From CBEUVQ01 sp965546615 (GTDB taxonomy: Bacteria > Bacillota > Desulfotomaculia > Desulfotomaculales > Desulfohalotomaculaceae), in assembly GCA_965546615.1 (NCBI GenBank), contig CBEUVQ010000008.1, positions 18,700 through 82,699 of the forward strand: a stretch of 64,000 nt of DNA, read 5' to 3'. Below are positions 1-8,859 of this stretch, in pieces. The number at the start of each line of letters is the position of its first letter. Positions within the stretch are counted from its first letter, which is position 1. The notes beneath the pieces are model-generated. The model saw only the letters and a program-made list of their open reading frames with translations. It was not told where the DNA came from and did no database searches. Both the position numbers and the translations under genes were made by a program.

Positions 1-33
1 CCTGCCTCCCGTCAATTTATAAGTTAAATGCAG

Positions 34-60
34 TAAAACGCGGGATCAACCCGCGTTTTA
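34..60 (-). terminator. terminator after secDF
   Basis: An 11-bp perfect inverted repeat (34-44 with 50-60, arms TAAAACGCGGG) encloses a 5-nt loop. Read on the minus strand the right half ends in a short U run that is part of the stem. It lies 45 bp behind the secF stop and can act in both directions. Confidence 0.75.
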
Positions 61-104
61 ACTATTTTAACCATTTACATGATACTAGGATACTAAAATT
101 TTCT

Positions 105-974
105 TTAAGCTGCAACTGCTTTTTTCTTGCGCTTTTGGTCTATCATTTCGTACCACACTGGGCTGGCTACAAAAATAGATGAGTAAGCACCGCTGACAAC
201 ACCGATAATCAGCGCCAGTACAAAGTTCTTAATAGTTGTTCCACCAAACAAGTACATTGTAACCAGCACAAACAGCACGGTGAGCACTGTATTAATGGAG
301 CGGGTTAAAGTTTGCAAGATGCTTAAGTTAATCAGCTCATCCATTTTAAAACCTTTTTTCATATGCATATTTTCTCTGATGCGGTCGAAAATGATGATAG
401 TGTCATTAATGGAATAACCGACAATCGTTAAGATAGCAGCAACAAAAGCACTGTCTACTTCTATTTGCAGCAGCGAAACAATGCCAAGCGTTACAAACAC
501 ATCGTGCAGAATGGCAATAATCGCTGCCACACCCTGCTTAAACTCAAAACGCCAGCTGATATACAGCACCATTAATACCGATGCTATTGTCAGCGCAATC
601 AATGCTTTTCTGGTCAGCTCCGCACCAATAGTGGGACCGACTTTTTCACTGCGCAATAACGTTGTTCCGTCGAGCTGTTCGTTCAGTGCTTTTAAAAACT
701 CAGAGTTCTTCTCTTCTGACAGCACTTCGGTGCGAATTAAAAACACACCGTCTTCACTTTCCTGAATATATTTGTCCGTTAATCCCTGATTTTTAACAAC
801 TTCCCGCACCTGAGCAGTGGTAACATCTTTGTCAACACTTATCGCAGTAATATTGCCACCGGTAAAATCAATGCTTAGATTGAGACCTTGGGTAAACAAT
901 GAGATTAGGCCGGGGATAATCACCAGGGCAGAAATAATGTACCATAATTTTCGTTTTTCTACTACTTTAATCAT
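105..974 (-). CDS. secF: protein translocase subunit SecF
   Basis: SecF works with SecD and YajC on the Sec channel and uses the proton gradient to help complete protein export across the membrane. The 289-residue product has the usual length for the family. It shows one N-terminal membrane segment (about residues 10-28), the family signature LSIDFTGGN at 33-41, an extracytoplasmic domain, and a C-terminal block of five membrane segments containing GYSINDTIIIFDRIRE. It starts 11 bp after the secD stop, so both genes are surely cotranscribed, and transcription ends at the hairpin at 34-60. SecD and SecF are separate here, unlike the fused SecDF of Bacillus. Confidence 0.97.
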   Translation of the reverse strand: MIKVVEKRKLWYIISALVIIPGLISLFTQGLNLSIDFTGGNITAISVDKDVTTAQVREVVKNQGLTDKYIQESEDGVFLIRTEVLSEEKNSEFLKALNEQLDGTTLLRSEKVGPTIGAELTRKALIALTIASVLMVLYISWRFEFKQGVAAIIAILHDVFVTLGIVSLLQIEVDSAFVAAILTIVGYSINDTIIIFDRIRENMHMKKGFKMDELINLSILQTLTRSINTVLTVLFVLVTMYLFGGTTIKNFVLALIIGVVSGAYSSIFVASPVWYEMIDQKRKKKAVAA

Positions 975-985
975 CTATGTCCCCC

Positions 986-2227
986 CTAAGCCCCGTAAAA
1001 CTTGGTATTTTTAATCAGCCTGGTGTCAGCGGTTAAATGCAGCAGCCAGCGGGTCAGTGTTATTGCGGTAAACATGCTTGCGATAATACCTACAGACAGC
1101 GTCAGCGCAAAGCCTTTGATCATACTTGCTCCGAAGTAGTACAGCACAGCCGCGGCAATTAAAGTTGTTATGTTGGCGTCAAACACTGCCACGAAAGCTC
1201 TTTTAAAGCCGGCATCAATAGCTGACCGCAAGCTTTTACCGTTTCTCAGTTCCTCTTTAATCCGTTCAAAAATAATTATGTTGGCGTCAACTGCAATACC
1301 CAGTGACAGAATAAAACCGGCAATACCCGGCAGTGTCAGCACTACTCCCATTGCAATAAACAAAGCCAGCACAATTAGGGAATAAATAATTAACGCAATG
1401 TTGGCAATAAAACCTGGCACACGGTAATAAAGAATCATAAAAGCAACAATTAATGCCAAACCGATAATTCCGGCATAAACAGACTTATCTAATGAATCTT
1501 TACCCAACGTTGGCCCAACAGTACGCTTCTCCATTACGTCCACCTTTACCGGCAGTGCACCGGAGCGCAGCAGCACGGCAATCTCATGGGCTTCTTCAAA
1601 GCTTTCATAACCGGTAATGCGGGCTTGTCCGTTTAAAATCGGTTCTTGAACATTGGGATTTTGCAGTATTTGACCATCCAGCACTATAGCGATTGGTTGG
1701 TTTACCAACCTAGTGGTAGCTTCCGCAAATTTCTCTTTACCTTCATCAGTGAACTCTAAGTTCACCTGCACCTGGTTGGTCTGCGGATCACGTGATTCAA
1801 CAGCATTTTTCAAATCTGCCCCGGTAAGGATTTGTTTGCCTTCGGGGTCAAGAAATTCTAAATATGCTGTTTTTACCATGGTATCTACCGCCGCCTCGGG
1901 ATCATCAATACCGGCTATTTCAACAACCAGACGATTCTTGCCTTCCTGCTGAACAACCGGTTCAGATACACCTAAACCGTTAACCCGGCGCTCCATAGTA
2001 GCTTTCAGCTGGTCCATTTTGTCTTGATCCACTTTTACATCTTCGGTATCTTTAGCTTCCAGCACAACATGCACCCCGCCCTGCAAATCTAAGCCGAGGT
2101 CGATGTCTTTAGTAATTGGCAGCCAGGAAACTTTACCTTCCGGAAAGACCGGTACAACGGCCAGTACTACAATTACTAACAATACAAGCAACAGGCTGAC
2201 CAGCTTAATTACGCTGCCCCATTTCAT
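986..2227 (-). CDS. secD: protein translocase subunit SecD
   Basis: Larger membrane partner of SecF in the Sec accessory complex. The 413-residue protein has an N-terminal membrane segment (about 8-28), the SecD signature DLGLDLQGGVHVVLEA near residue 43, a periplasmic region with the P1-type segment (ATMERRVNGLGVSEP), and five C-terminal membrane segments with GIAVDANIIIFERIKEE. The length fits short Gram-positive SecD proteins. It is the first gene of secD-secF and is preceded by a clear sigma-A type promoter at 2268-2297. Confidence 0.97.
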   Translation of the reverse strand: MKWGSVIKLVSLLLVLLVIVVLAVVPVFPEGKVSWLPITKDIDLGLDLQGGVHVVLEAKDTEDVKVDQDKMDQLKATMERRVNGLGVSEPVVQQEGKNRLVVEIAGIDDPEAAVDTMVKTAYLEFLDPEGKQILTGADLKNAVESRDPQTNQVQVNLEFTDEGKEKFAEATTRLVNQPIAIVLDGQILQNPNVQEPILNGQARITGYESFEEAHEIAVLLRSGALPVKVDVMEKRTVGPTLGKDSLDKSVYAGIIGLALIVAFMILYYRVPGFIANIALIIYSLIVLALFIAMGVVLTLPGIAGFILSLGIAVDANIIIFERIKEELRNGKSLRSAIDAGFKRAFVAVFDANITTLIAAAVLYYFGASMIKGFALTLSVGIIASMFTAITLTRWLLHLTADTRLIKNTKFYGA

Positions 2228-2267
2228 GCTCCAAACTTCCCCCTTCTATGACAAATGAACAAAAATA

Positions 2268-2297
2268 ATTATATACCCGCCGGGTAAAACGTGTCAA
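2268..2297 (-). promoter_or_regulatory. sigma-A type promoter of secDF
   Basis: On the minus strand TTGACA (2297-2292) and TATAAT (2273-2268) are separated by 18 nt, both perfect consensus hexamers. The site lies about 40 bp before the secD start and just beyond the stop of the HD-domain gene. Confidence 0.85.
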
Positions 2298-2318
2298 TTA
2301 ACAAACCTTAACATCATA

Positions 2319-2978
2319 CTAGAGCAGTTTGGCACCGTTAATCACCAATTCAAAATTGCACCCCAAGTGATTTGCCGCCCGCCGGCAGAGAATCATCCGA
2401 TCTAAAAATATTTCAAAATACTCCATCACCGATGTGATGGAGATATCAATTGACAGTTCCATCGTTATTGTTCTTTTTTCTTCATCTACATAGATAAAAG
2501 CGTGTTCAGCGGCAAAGTTTACGCGGTCATGAATATCAAAAGTAGCAAAATCTTCATTTCTTACCCTTGAGCGGTGCACATCAGATTTATCTGCCAGTAT
2601 CAGAGCTGCGGCAACATTGTTTACCGGATGTCCGTACTGTTCTTCATGATTGGCTATCGCAGAAGAAACTATTGCCACTTCATCCGGCGGCATTCCCATC
2701 TGCAGGAGTATTTGAAAAGCAATATTCGCACCTGAAATACCATGTTCTTTCCGACTGATTACATTGCCGATATCATGCAGGTATCCGGCAATGGCAGCCA
2801 ATTCGGCATCTCGCTCAGGGTAACCCAGTTTTTTAATAATGTTTTCTGCAATGCTGGAAACTAAGTTGACATGGCGGTAACTGTGTTCAGTAAAGCCCAT
2901 CGATCCTAAAAATTCATTTCCTTTGCGAATACAGGCGTCAATAACGGGATTGGCTTTAACATCTTTCAATGTTATCAA
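2319..2978 (-). CDS. HD-domain metal-dependent phosphohydrolase-like protein
   Basis: Member of the HD superfamily of metal-dependent phosphohydrolases; substrate unknown. Visible motif residues are the first His in YRHVNLV (about residue 36), the HD pair in YLHDIGN (about 68-69), a further His in KEHG and NHEEQYGH, and the late Asp in LADKSDVHRSR, so the metal site looks intact. The C-terminal third carries no recognised domain. I chose a TTG start at 2978 because AAGGAG lies 10 nt upstream; the ATG at 2999 has no Shine-Dalgarno sequence but would add only seven residues. A gene of this kind commonly sits between secD and yajC in Clostridia, but its role there is not known to me. Confidence 0.85.
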   Translation of the reverse strand: MITLKDVKANPVIDACIRKGNEFLGSMGFTEHSYRHVNLVSSIAENIIKKLGYPERDAELAAIAGYLHDIGNVISRKEHGISGANIAFQILLQMGMPPDEVAIVSSAIANHEEQYGHPVNNVAAALILADKSDVHRSRVRNEDFATFDIHDRVNFAAEHAFIYVDEEKRTITMELSIDISITSVMEYFEIFLDRMILCRRAANHLGCNFELVINGAKLL

Positions 2979-3028
2979 ATCTTTTACACTCCTTATCATG
3001 ATCTATTATAAAAAAGAGTAGACTATGT

Positions 3029-3316
3029 CTACTCTTTGTCGCCATCTTCTAATGTGCTTTTTCTAACCTGACCGATAGCATTCTTAAGGAACTCCGCTTT
3101 AACATTGTCTGATAAACGAAGCACTACAGTGTCTTCTTTAATCTTAATCACTGTGCCCAATATACCGCCTACTGTAGTTACTTCATCGTTTACCCTTAAT
3201 TCAGAAATCATTTTTTGATGCTGTTTCTGACGCTTTTGCTGCGGACGAATAAACAAAAAGTAAAGCAAAGCAAACAGCGCCACTATGTAGATGATAGATA
3301 TGGTTCCCTGGTCCAA
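3029..3316 (-). CDS. yajC: preprotein translocase subunit YajC
   Basis: Small single-span membrane protein of the SecDF-YajC complex. The 95-residue product has one membrane segment (about residues 6-24) followed by the family hallmark FIRPQQKRQK and a conserved cytoplasmic part with DEVTTVGGILGTV. A GTG at 3322 is only 2 nt from AGGAGG; the TTG at 3316 is 8 nt away and is the better start. It lies between the HD gene and tgt, the usual clostridial neighbourhood. Confidence 0.95.
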   Translation of the reverse strand: MDQGTISIIYIVALFALLYFLFIRPQQKRQKQHQKMISELRVNDEVTTVGGILGTVIKIKEDTVVLRLSDNVKAEFLKNAIGQVRKSTLEDGDKE

Positions 3317-3412
3317 AAACACAACCTCCTTTATATAAATATAATGTTCTTAATCCTAGTGATAATTCGTTTCTTTGATGAGTTAATCCTGCCGACACCG
3401 CTATTTTTTTGT

Positions 3413-4528
3413 TTAAAGTTGGTACTTAGCAAAAAATTCGCTGCGAAATTCCAGCAGGCGATCGTTTCTGATTGCTTCTCTTATTCTTTCCATTAAGTGC
3501 AGTATAAAATACAAGTTATGCCAGGTTGTCAGTCTGATTCCTAAGACTTCACCCGTTTTAAGCAGATGACGAATATAAGCGCGGGTATAATTGCGGCAGA
3601 CGTAACAGCCGCAATCTTCATCTATCGGCCGAAAATCACGGGCAAATTGTGCGTTGCGTACATTCAACCTGCCGTATTGAGTAAAAACTGTACCGGTACG
3701 GGCGGTACGCGTCGGCAGTACACAATCAAACATATCTACTCCGCGCACAACACCTTCAATCAAACAGTCCGGCGAACCAACACCCATCAAATACCTGGGT
3801 TTATCCGCCGGTATCAGCGGAACAGTATGTTCCAGCATTTCATACATCAGCGGTTTAGGTTCACCCACCGACAAACCGCCAATTCCGTAGCCGGGAAAAT
3901 CTAATTCTATTAATTCTTTAGCACTCTGCTCACGCAAATCTTTATATACCGATCCTTGAATAATGCCAAATAAAGCCTGATCCTCCCTGGTATGCGCTTT
4001 TTTACAGCGTTTTGCCCACCTCGTGGTCATTTCCAGTGATTTTTTGGCGTAACTGTGATCGCACGGATAGGGCGCACATTCATCAAAAGCCATTGCTATA
4101 TCGGCACCCAATGCCATTTCAATTTCCATCACTTTCTCCGGTGTAAACATGTGCTTTGATCCGTCTATATGAGAGCGAAACTGTACGCCTTCTTCTGTAA
4201 TAGTGCGCAAATCTCCCAGGCTAAAAACTTGAAAACCCCCGCTATCGGTAAGAATAGGGCGGTGCCAATTCATAAAATTATGCAGCCCTCCCGCCTCTTT
4301 TATCAATTCATGACCGGGGCGAAGGTATAAATGGTAGGTATTGCTTAGTATCAGCCGGCCGCCAACTTCTTCTACTTCGTCAGGCGTCATCGTTTTGACA
4401 GTTGCCTGCGTGCCTACCGGCATAAAAATCGGGGTTTCAACTTCGCCATGCGGTGTTTTCAAACGACCAAGCCGCGCCCTGGTGCGTGCATCTTGTTTTT
4501 CTATCGTAATCGTTACCGGTGGTTTCAT
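3413..4528 (-). CDS. tgt: tRNA-guanine transglycosylase
   Basis: Exchanges guanine 34 of GUN-anticodon tRNAs for preQ1, the key step of queuosine formation. The 371-residue enzyme has DSGGFQVFSL with the substrate-binding Asp, the GIIQGSVYKDLRE segment, and the catalytic Asp in FDCVLPTR. The C-terminal zinc site is intact: the two Cys of CGCYVC, a third Cys five residues further on at the CRNYTRAY segment, and the His of TTWHNL. The ATG at 4528 follows GGAGG by 4 nt. It lies 12 bp behind queA, the next enzyme of the same pathway. Confidence 0.97.
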   Translation of the reverse strand: MKPPVTITIEKQDARTRARLGRLKTPHGEVETPIFMPVGTQATVKTMTPDEVEEVGGRLILSNTYHLYLRPGHELIKEAGGLHNFMNWHRPILTDSGGFQVFSLGDLRTITEEGVQFRSHIDGSKHMFTPEKVMEIEMALGADIAMAFDECAPYPCDHSYAKKSLEMTTRWAKRCKKAHTREDQALFGIIQGSVYKDLREQSAKELIELDFPGYGIGGLSVGEPKPLMYEMLEHTVPLIPADKPRYLMGVGSPDCLIEGVVRGVDMFDCVLPTRTARTGTVFTQYGRLNVRNAQFARDFRPIDEDCGCYVCRNYTRAYIRHLLKTGEVLGIRLTTWHNLYFILHLMERIREAIRNDRLLEFRSEFFAKYQL

Positions 4529-4540
4529 AGAGCCTCCATT

Positions 4541-5578
4541 TTATATAATTAGCATAGCATCGCCAAAGCTAAAAAATCTGTACCTTTCTTTTACCGCCTG
4601 CTGATAGACAGCCAACAGCCTTTCCCGACCTATCAGAGCCGCCACCAACATCAAAAGCGTGGATTTAGGCAGGTGAAAGTTAGTAATCAGCGCATCTACT
4701 GTTTTGAATTGATAGCCCGGATAAATAAAAATATCAGTCCAACCGCTGCCGGGGACTATTCTTCCGTTTGCCCCGCCGGCAGTTTCCAACGCCCGGACAC
4801 TGGTGGTGCCAACAGCAATAACCCGTTTTCCCTGTTCTTTAGTTTGATTAATCAAAGCTGCCGTTTCGGGAGTGATCTGATAATACTCAGAGTGCATCTC
4901 ATGCTCTCTGATATCTTCAACTTTCACGGGGCGAAATGTTCCTAAGCCAACATGCAGCAGTATTCTGGCAATATGCACACCATTATGCCGCACCTGCTCC
5001 AGCAATTCTTCAGTAAAGTGCAGACCCGCAGTGGGTGCTGCCGCCGAACCTTCTTCCCGCGCATATACCGTTTGATAGCGGTCTTTGTCTTCTAATCGTT
5101 TCTTTATATAAGGCGGCAGCGGCATGACACCAATCTGATCCAGCAGCTCCAAAAAATTACCGACATATGAAAATTCCACCACTCGCCCCCCGCTGTCGGT
5201 GTGATCAACAATGTCAGCCTTCAACAGCACCTTCTGACCGGATTTAAAAAGCAGCGTATCTCCCACTTTAGCCCTCTTACCCGGTTTTACCAGTACCTCC
5301 CAACAGCTTTCACCCAGCTGTTTGAGCAAAAGCACCTCCACTTTTGCCCCGGTGTTTTGGCGTTCGCCGTACAATCTGGCAGGCAAAACTTTAGTATCAT
5401 TAACAACCAACGTGTCTCCCGGTTGTAAATAATCCAAAATATCGCTAAATATCCGATGTTCAACCAGCTCATTATTTTTATGCACAACCATTAATCGGGA
5501 TTGATCGCGCCTGGCTATTGGTTCTTGGGCAATTAATTCTTCCGGCAAAAAATAATCATAATCTGATAATTTATACAT
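4541..5578 (-). CDS. queA: S-adenosylmethionine:tRNA ribosyltransferase-isomerase
   Basis: Transfers and rearranges the ribosyl part of S-adenosylmethionine onto preQ1 in tRNA to give epoxyqueuosine. The family N-terminus YKLSDYDYFLPEELIAQ starts here, and later blocks include RDQSRLMVV, TKVLPARLYG, TAGLHFTEELL, HVGLGTFRPV and TNFHLPKSTLLMLV. I place the start at the ATG at 5578 (345 residues) because family members begin at this point and a GGAG lies 12 nt upstream. The upstream ATG at 5596 has no ribosome binding site. It is cotranscribed with tgt. Confidence 0.96.
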   Translation of the reverse strand: MYKLSDYDYFLPEELIAQEPIARRDQSRLMVVHKNNELVEHRIFSDILDYLQPGDTLVVNDTKVLPARLYGERQNTGAKVEVLLLKQLGESCWEVLVKPGKRAKVGDTLLFKSGQKVLLKADIVDHTDSGGRVVEFSYVGNFLELLDQIGVMPLPPYIKKRLEDKDRYQTVYAREEGSAAAPTAGLHFTEELLEQVRHNGVHIARILLHVGLGTFRPVKVEDIREHEMHSEYYQITPETAALINQTKEQGKRVIAVGTTSVRALETAGGANGRIVPGSGWTDIFIYPGYQFKTVDALITNFHLPKSTLLMLVAALIGRERLLAVYQQAVKERYRFFSFGDAMLII

Positions 5579-5698
5579 AGATTCAACATGCTCCATATTC
5601 TATTCGTTGTCTGTATAGTATTATGACAAAATATGTTAATTGTTATAACTGCACTCAGGTTCATTCGACATATATTATCATTTTCCTTCTGCAAAGAA

Positions 5699-5727
5699 AA
5701 ACAGTTATAAAATTCAAATTATAACTG
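5699..5727 (-). terminator. terminator after DUF2905 gene
   Basis: A 9-bp perfect inverted repeat (5702-5710 with 5719-5727, CAGTTATAA / TTATAACTG) starts one base after the DUF2905 stop. On the minus strand it is followed by TTTTT. Confidence 0.65.
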
Positions 5728-5728
5728 C

Positions 5729-5953
5729 TTATCTTCTTAAAAACAAATTGGCCAGTAAAGTAAGAACCACGCTGAGCAAAATCATACTTACTACAGGGAA
5801 ATAAAAAGTAAAGTTCCCTTTCTGGAAAAAGATATCTCCCGGCAGCCTGCCAAAGTTAAAGATTTTTCCAAACCCAAGCATTAAGCCGCCAACGACAATT
5901 AAAAATACACCCAAAACGAGAATAATTTTACCCATTGACTGAATTGGGTCCAT
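5729..5953 (-). CDS. DUF2905 small membrane protein
   Basis: A 74-residue protein with two membrane segments (about 8-28 and 50-70) joined by the family motif FNFGRLPGDIFFQKGN. This fits DUF2905, a bacterial family of unknown function. Its ATG directly abuts the queH stop with AAAGGGGAAAGG as ribosome binding site inside the queH end, so translation is probably coupled. A hairpin terminator follows. Confidence 0.9.
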   Translation of the reverse strand: MDPIQSMGKIILVLGVFLIVVGGLMLGFGKIFNFGRLPGDIFFQKGNFTFYFPVVSMILLSVVLTLLANLFLRR

Positions 5954-6508
5954 TTACCTTTCCCCTTTCTTCCTTCTTTTGGGCATATAGCGTTCTTTTT
6001 CGCTGTAAATACAACCACAATACTGCTGGGTATAATGACCGGTTTCTTTTGCTTTCATATAGGCATCTTTAAAGCCGGGGCGAAAATCTGCATAATAGAA
6101 AGGCACCCCATATTTTTCGGCAACCGCTTCACCGATTTCCCTTAACAAATCGTGCTTTTGAAACGGACTTACCAGCAGCGTAGTGGTAAAAGCATCAAAC
6201 TTGCCTTTGCGCGCCAGCTGAGCCGCCCGATTTAAGCGCATACTGTAACAGTACCGGCAGCGGTTGGCTTCACGGTGAACAACATTTTGCAAAAAACCTT
6301 CCAAATCATAATCATCTTCTATAATGGTTTTAATACCTTCGCTTTCAGTAAACCAGCGGTAATTATCTTTCCTTTTCTGCCATTCGGTAAAAGGATGAAT
6401 ATTTGGGTTATAGAAGTGACCGATAATACTAAACCCTTCGCCGCGAAGGAATTCAACAGGGTAAATGCTGCAGGGGCCGCAGCAGCTGTGCAGCAAAATT
6501 TTGGGCAT
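5954..6508 (-). CDS. queH: epoxyqueuosine reductase QueH
   Basis: Reduces epoxyqueuosine to queuosine in tRNA; QueH is the cobalamin-independent alternative to QueG and carries a [4Fe-4S] cluster. The paired-Cys motif HSCCGPCS lies at residues 6-13. Later cysteines in RCRYCYSMR and QQYCGCIY complete the conserved set. I chose the ATG at 6508, which follows AGGTGA by 6 nt; the upstream GTG and ATG at 6517 and 6514 overlap that site. With tgt and queA nearby, the final steps of queuosine synthesis are covered, while preQ0/preQ1 synthesis genes are not in the window. Confidence 0.95.
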   Translation of the reverse strand: MPKILLHSCCGPCSIYPVEFLRGEGFSIIGHFYNPNIHPFTEWQKRKDNYRWFTESEGIKTIIEDDYDLEGFLQNVVHREANRCRYCYSMRLNRAAQLARKGKFDAFTTTLLVSPFQKHDLLREIGEAVAEKYGVPFYYADFRPGFKDAYMKAKETGHYTQQYCGCIYSEKERYMPKRRKKGER

Positions 6509-6576
6509 GTTCATCACCTATTCTCATCAGTGTTTGTTTATTATAATTCTTTCCTCTGTTCATTCTCAATAAATCA

Positions 6577-7614
6577 TCATTCAAATAATTTATTCTGCTC
6601 GGTATTCTGTCCGGGCACCGGCAGCCCAAGATGACGATATGCCAAAGGTGTAACTATCCTGCCTCTGGGTGTTCTAGCCAACATGCCAAGCTGCATCAGG
6701 TAAGGTTCAAGCACATCCTCTACTGTCCCTACTTCTTCACCGACAGAAGCAGCTAAAGTGTCCAAGCCTACCGGCCCACCGGCGAATTTCTCAATTATCG
6801 TAGACAGCAGTCGGCGATCTGAGCTGTCCAACCCCTGATTATCTACTTCTAAAAAGTTAAGGGCTTGGTTGGCTACCTGCTTGGTTATTATGCCGTCTGC
6901 CTTTACTTGGGCATAATCACGCACCCGCTTCAACAATCGATTGGCAATCCGCGGTGTCCCCCGCGATCGGCGGGCGATTTCTTCTGCGCCATCGCTGTCA
7001 AGTTCCACATTCAAAATAGCAGCTGAACGGCGTATTATTTCCGCTAATTCCTCTGTTTTATAGAATTCCAGCCGGCTGATAACCCCAAAACGATCACGCA
7101 GCGGCGACGACAAAAGGCCGGCACGGGTAGTTGCACCCACTAAAGTAAAATTCGGCAAATCCAGTCTGATAGAGCGAGCACTCGGACCTTTACCAATGAT
7201 AATATCCAGTGCAAAATCCTCCATTGCAGGGTACAATACTTCTTCCACCGAACGGCTCAGTCTATGTATTTCATCAATAAATAGTATATCACCTGGCTGT
7301 AAGTTAGTTAGCAGTGCCGCCAAATCACCCGGACGTTCAATAGCCGGTCCGGAAGTGATTCTAATGCCAACACTCATTTCATTGGCAATTATGCCGGCCA
7401 AAGTGGTTTTGCCCAAGCCAGGAGGGCCAAACAATAAGACATGGTCCAGTGATTCTCCTCTGGCTTTGGCCGCTTTAATAAAAATATCAATGGTTTCTTT
7501 TGCCTTTTGCTGCCCGATGTACTCATTAAAGTTTCTTGGCCTGAGTCCGTATTCTGTTTCACTGTCTTCGCTGCCCACAGCGGGAGAAACAAGGCGTTCA
7601 TTTTTTTCTATCAT
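6577..7614 (-). CDS. ruvB: Holliday junction branch migration helicase RuvB
   Basis: AAA+ motor that, with RuvA, drives branch migration of Holliday junctions in recombinational repair. The 345-residue protein has RPRNFNEYIGQQKAKE at the N-terminus, Walker A GPPGLGKTTLA, Walker B ILFIDEIHRL, sensor 1 LVGATTRAG, the arginine finger in SPLRDRFG, and a winged-helix C-terminus (TPRGRIVTPLAYRHLG). It is the third gene of ruvC-ruvA-ruvB, 11 bp behind ruvA. Confidence 0.98.
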   Translation of the reverse strand: MIEKNERLVSPAVGSEDSETEYGLRPRNFNEYIGQQKAKETIDIFIKAAKARGESLDHVLLFGPPGLGKTTLAGIIANEMSVGIRITSGPAIERPGDLAALLTNLQPGDILFIDEIHRLSRSVEEVLYPAMEDFALDIIIGKGPSARSIRLDLPNFTLVGATTRAGLLSSPLRDRFGVISRLEFYKTEELAEIIRRSAAILNVELDSDGAEEIARRSRGTPRIANRLLKRVRDYAQVKADGIITKQVANQALNFLEVDNQGLDSSDRRLLSTIIEKFAGGPVGLDTLAASVGEEVGTVEDVLEPYLMQLGMLARTPRGRIVTPLAYRHLGLPVPGQNTEQNKLFE

Positions 7615-7625
7615 TTAAATCACCG

Positions 7626-8228
7626 TTAGCCCTTCATTAAATATTTAAGCGCAGCTTTAACCAATCCACCGGTATCTGTGGCAGAAGCGGCTTCCGCTGC
7701 TTTATGCACTGCTTCATGGGCTTCTGATTGATTATAGCCCAAAGCCATTAACGCAAATTCTGCGTCATTTAATTCAGAGCCAAAATGTTCCTCTGCGGGT
7801 GCATCATGTTTATAACCTTCGGCTTGTACCCCAAGTTTATCTTTCAACTCTAAAATTAACCGCTGGGCAGTTTTCTTACCAATACCCGGAACTTTGGTTA
7901 ATGCAGCAACATCTTCCTCAGCAAAAATCACCCTAATTTTTTCCGGTTGATAAACTGAAAGCAGCGCCAGTGCCGCTTTAGGACCAACACCGTTCACATT
8001 TAACAGTGCTAAAAAAACAGTTAGTTCGTCTTCTGTTTTAAATCCATAAAGCTGCAAACAATCCTCTCTAACCACCAAATGAGTATAAACTGTTGTTTCT
8101 TCGCCGATTTGAGGCATCGTGAGCAGAGTAGAGTTTGGCACTTGTATTTGATATCCAACACCATTCACATCCAGCACTACAATGTTGGCTGACTGTGCCG
8201 ACAATTTACCGCGTAAAAAAGCAATCAT
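7626..8228 (-). CDS. ruvA: Holliday junction DNA helicase subunit RuvA
   Basis: DNA-binding subunit that holds the Holliday junction for RuvB. The 200-residue protein has the N-terminal OB-fold (MIAFLRGKLS onward), tandem helix-hairpin-helix motifs (NVNGVGPKAALALLS and KVPGIGKKTAQRLILELK), a linker, and the small C-terminal domain that contacts RuvB. The start at 8228 overlaps the ruvC stop as ATGA and follows GGGAGG by 8 nt. A longer reading from 8270 would add residues absent from the family. Confidence 0.97.
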   Translation of the reverse strand: MIAFLRGKLSAQSANIVVLDVNGVGYQIQVPNSTLLTMPQIGEETTVYTHLVVREDCLQLYGFKTEDELTVFLALLNVNGVGPKAALALLSVYQPEKIRVIFAEEDVAALTKVPGIGKKTAQRLILELKDKLGVQAEGYKHDAPAEEHFGSELNDAEFALMALGYNQSEAHEAVHKAAEAASATDTGGLVKAALKYLMKG

Positions 8229-8716
8229 AATGACACCCTCCCTGCCCGGTGAATATAGTGGGCATGACAAACAGCCACCGCTAAGGCATCTGCCACATCA
8301 TCCGGTTTAGGCACATCTTTCAAATTCAAAATAGTTTTTACCATATACTGCACCTGTTTTTTATCAGCGCGCCCGTAGCCCACCACTGCTTGTTTTACCT
8401 GCAGCGGAGTGTATTCAAACACTTCTAAACCGGCATTGGCTCCGCTTAACAGCGCCACACCACGGGCATGACCTACCGACAAAGCAGTCCGTGTGTTTTT
8501 ATTAAAAAAAAGCTCTTCAACAGCATATTGAACCGGTTGATGGCAGGCAATAAGTTCAGTTAAGTCGTGATAAATCGTATGCAGCCGCTTATACAGCGGC
8601 AGCCCGGCCTCAGTGGTAATTGCTCCGCATTCCGCCAATTTAAAATTACGTCCGTTATATTCAATCAACCCGTATCCGGTAATGGCAGTACCAGGGTCTA
8701 CACCCATAATCAGCAT
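8225..8716 (-). CDS. ruvC: crossover junction endonuclease RuvC
   Basis: Resolves Holliday junctions by paired nicking. The 163-residue protein starts MLIMGVDPGTAITGYG with the first catalytic Asp. It has the acidic residue in YAVEELFFNKN, and the last acidic pair in PKPDDVADALAVAVCH. The start follows GGAGG by 6 nt. It leads the ruvCAB operon and overlaps ruvA by 4 nt. Confidence 0.97.
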   Translation of the reverse strand: MLIMGVDPGTAITGYGLIEYNGRNFKLAECGAITTEAGLPLYKRLHTIYHDLTELIACHQPVQYAVEELFFNKNTRTALSVGHARGVALLSGANAGLEVFEYTPLQVKQAVVGYGRADKKQVQYMVKTILNLKDVPKPDDVADALAVAVCHAHYIHRAGRVSL

Positions 8717-8831
8717 ATCAAACCTCCATTAACTAATCAAACAGTTGTTCCAAGATATAGTATAACAAAAATTTAGTGCCGCGCAGTTGAAAATTGACGA
8801 AGACCTGATTTTTCTATATAAACATTAAAAA

Positions 8832-8855
8832 TTAGGGAACGGTTATATTCCCTAA
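8832..8855 (-). terminator. terminator after bofC
   Basis: An 8-bp perfect inverted repeat (8832-8839 with 8848-8855, TTAGGGAA / TTCCCTAA) with an 8-nt loop lies 5 bp beyond the bofC stop. On the minus strand it runs into a U-rich tract, as expected of an intrinsic terminator. Confidence 0.75.
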
Positions 8856-8859
8856 ATCA

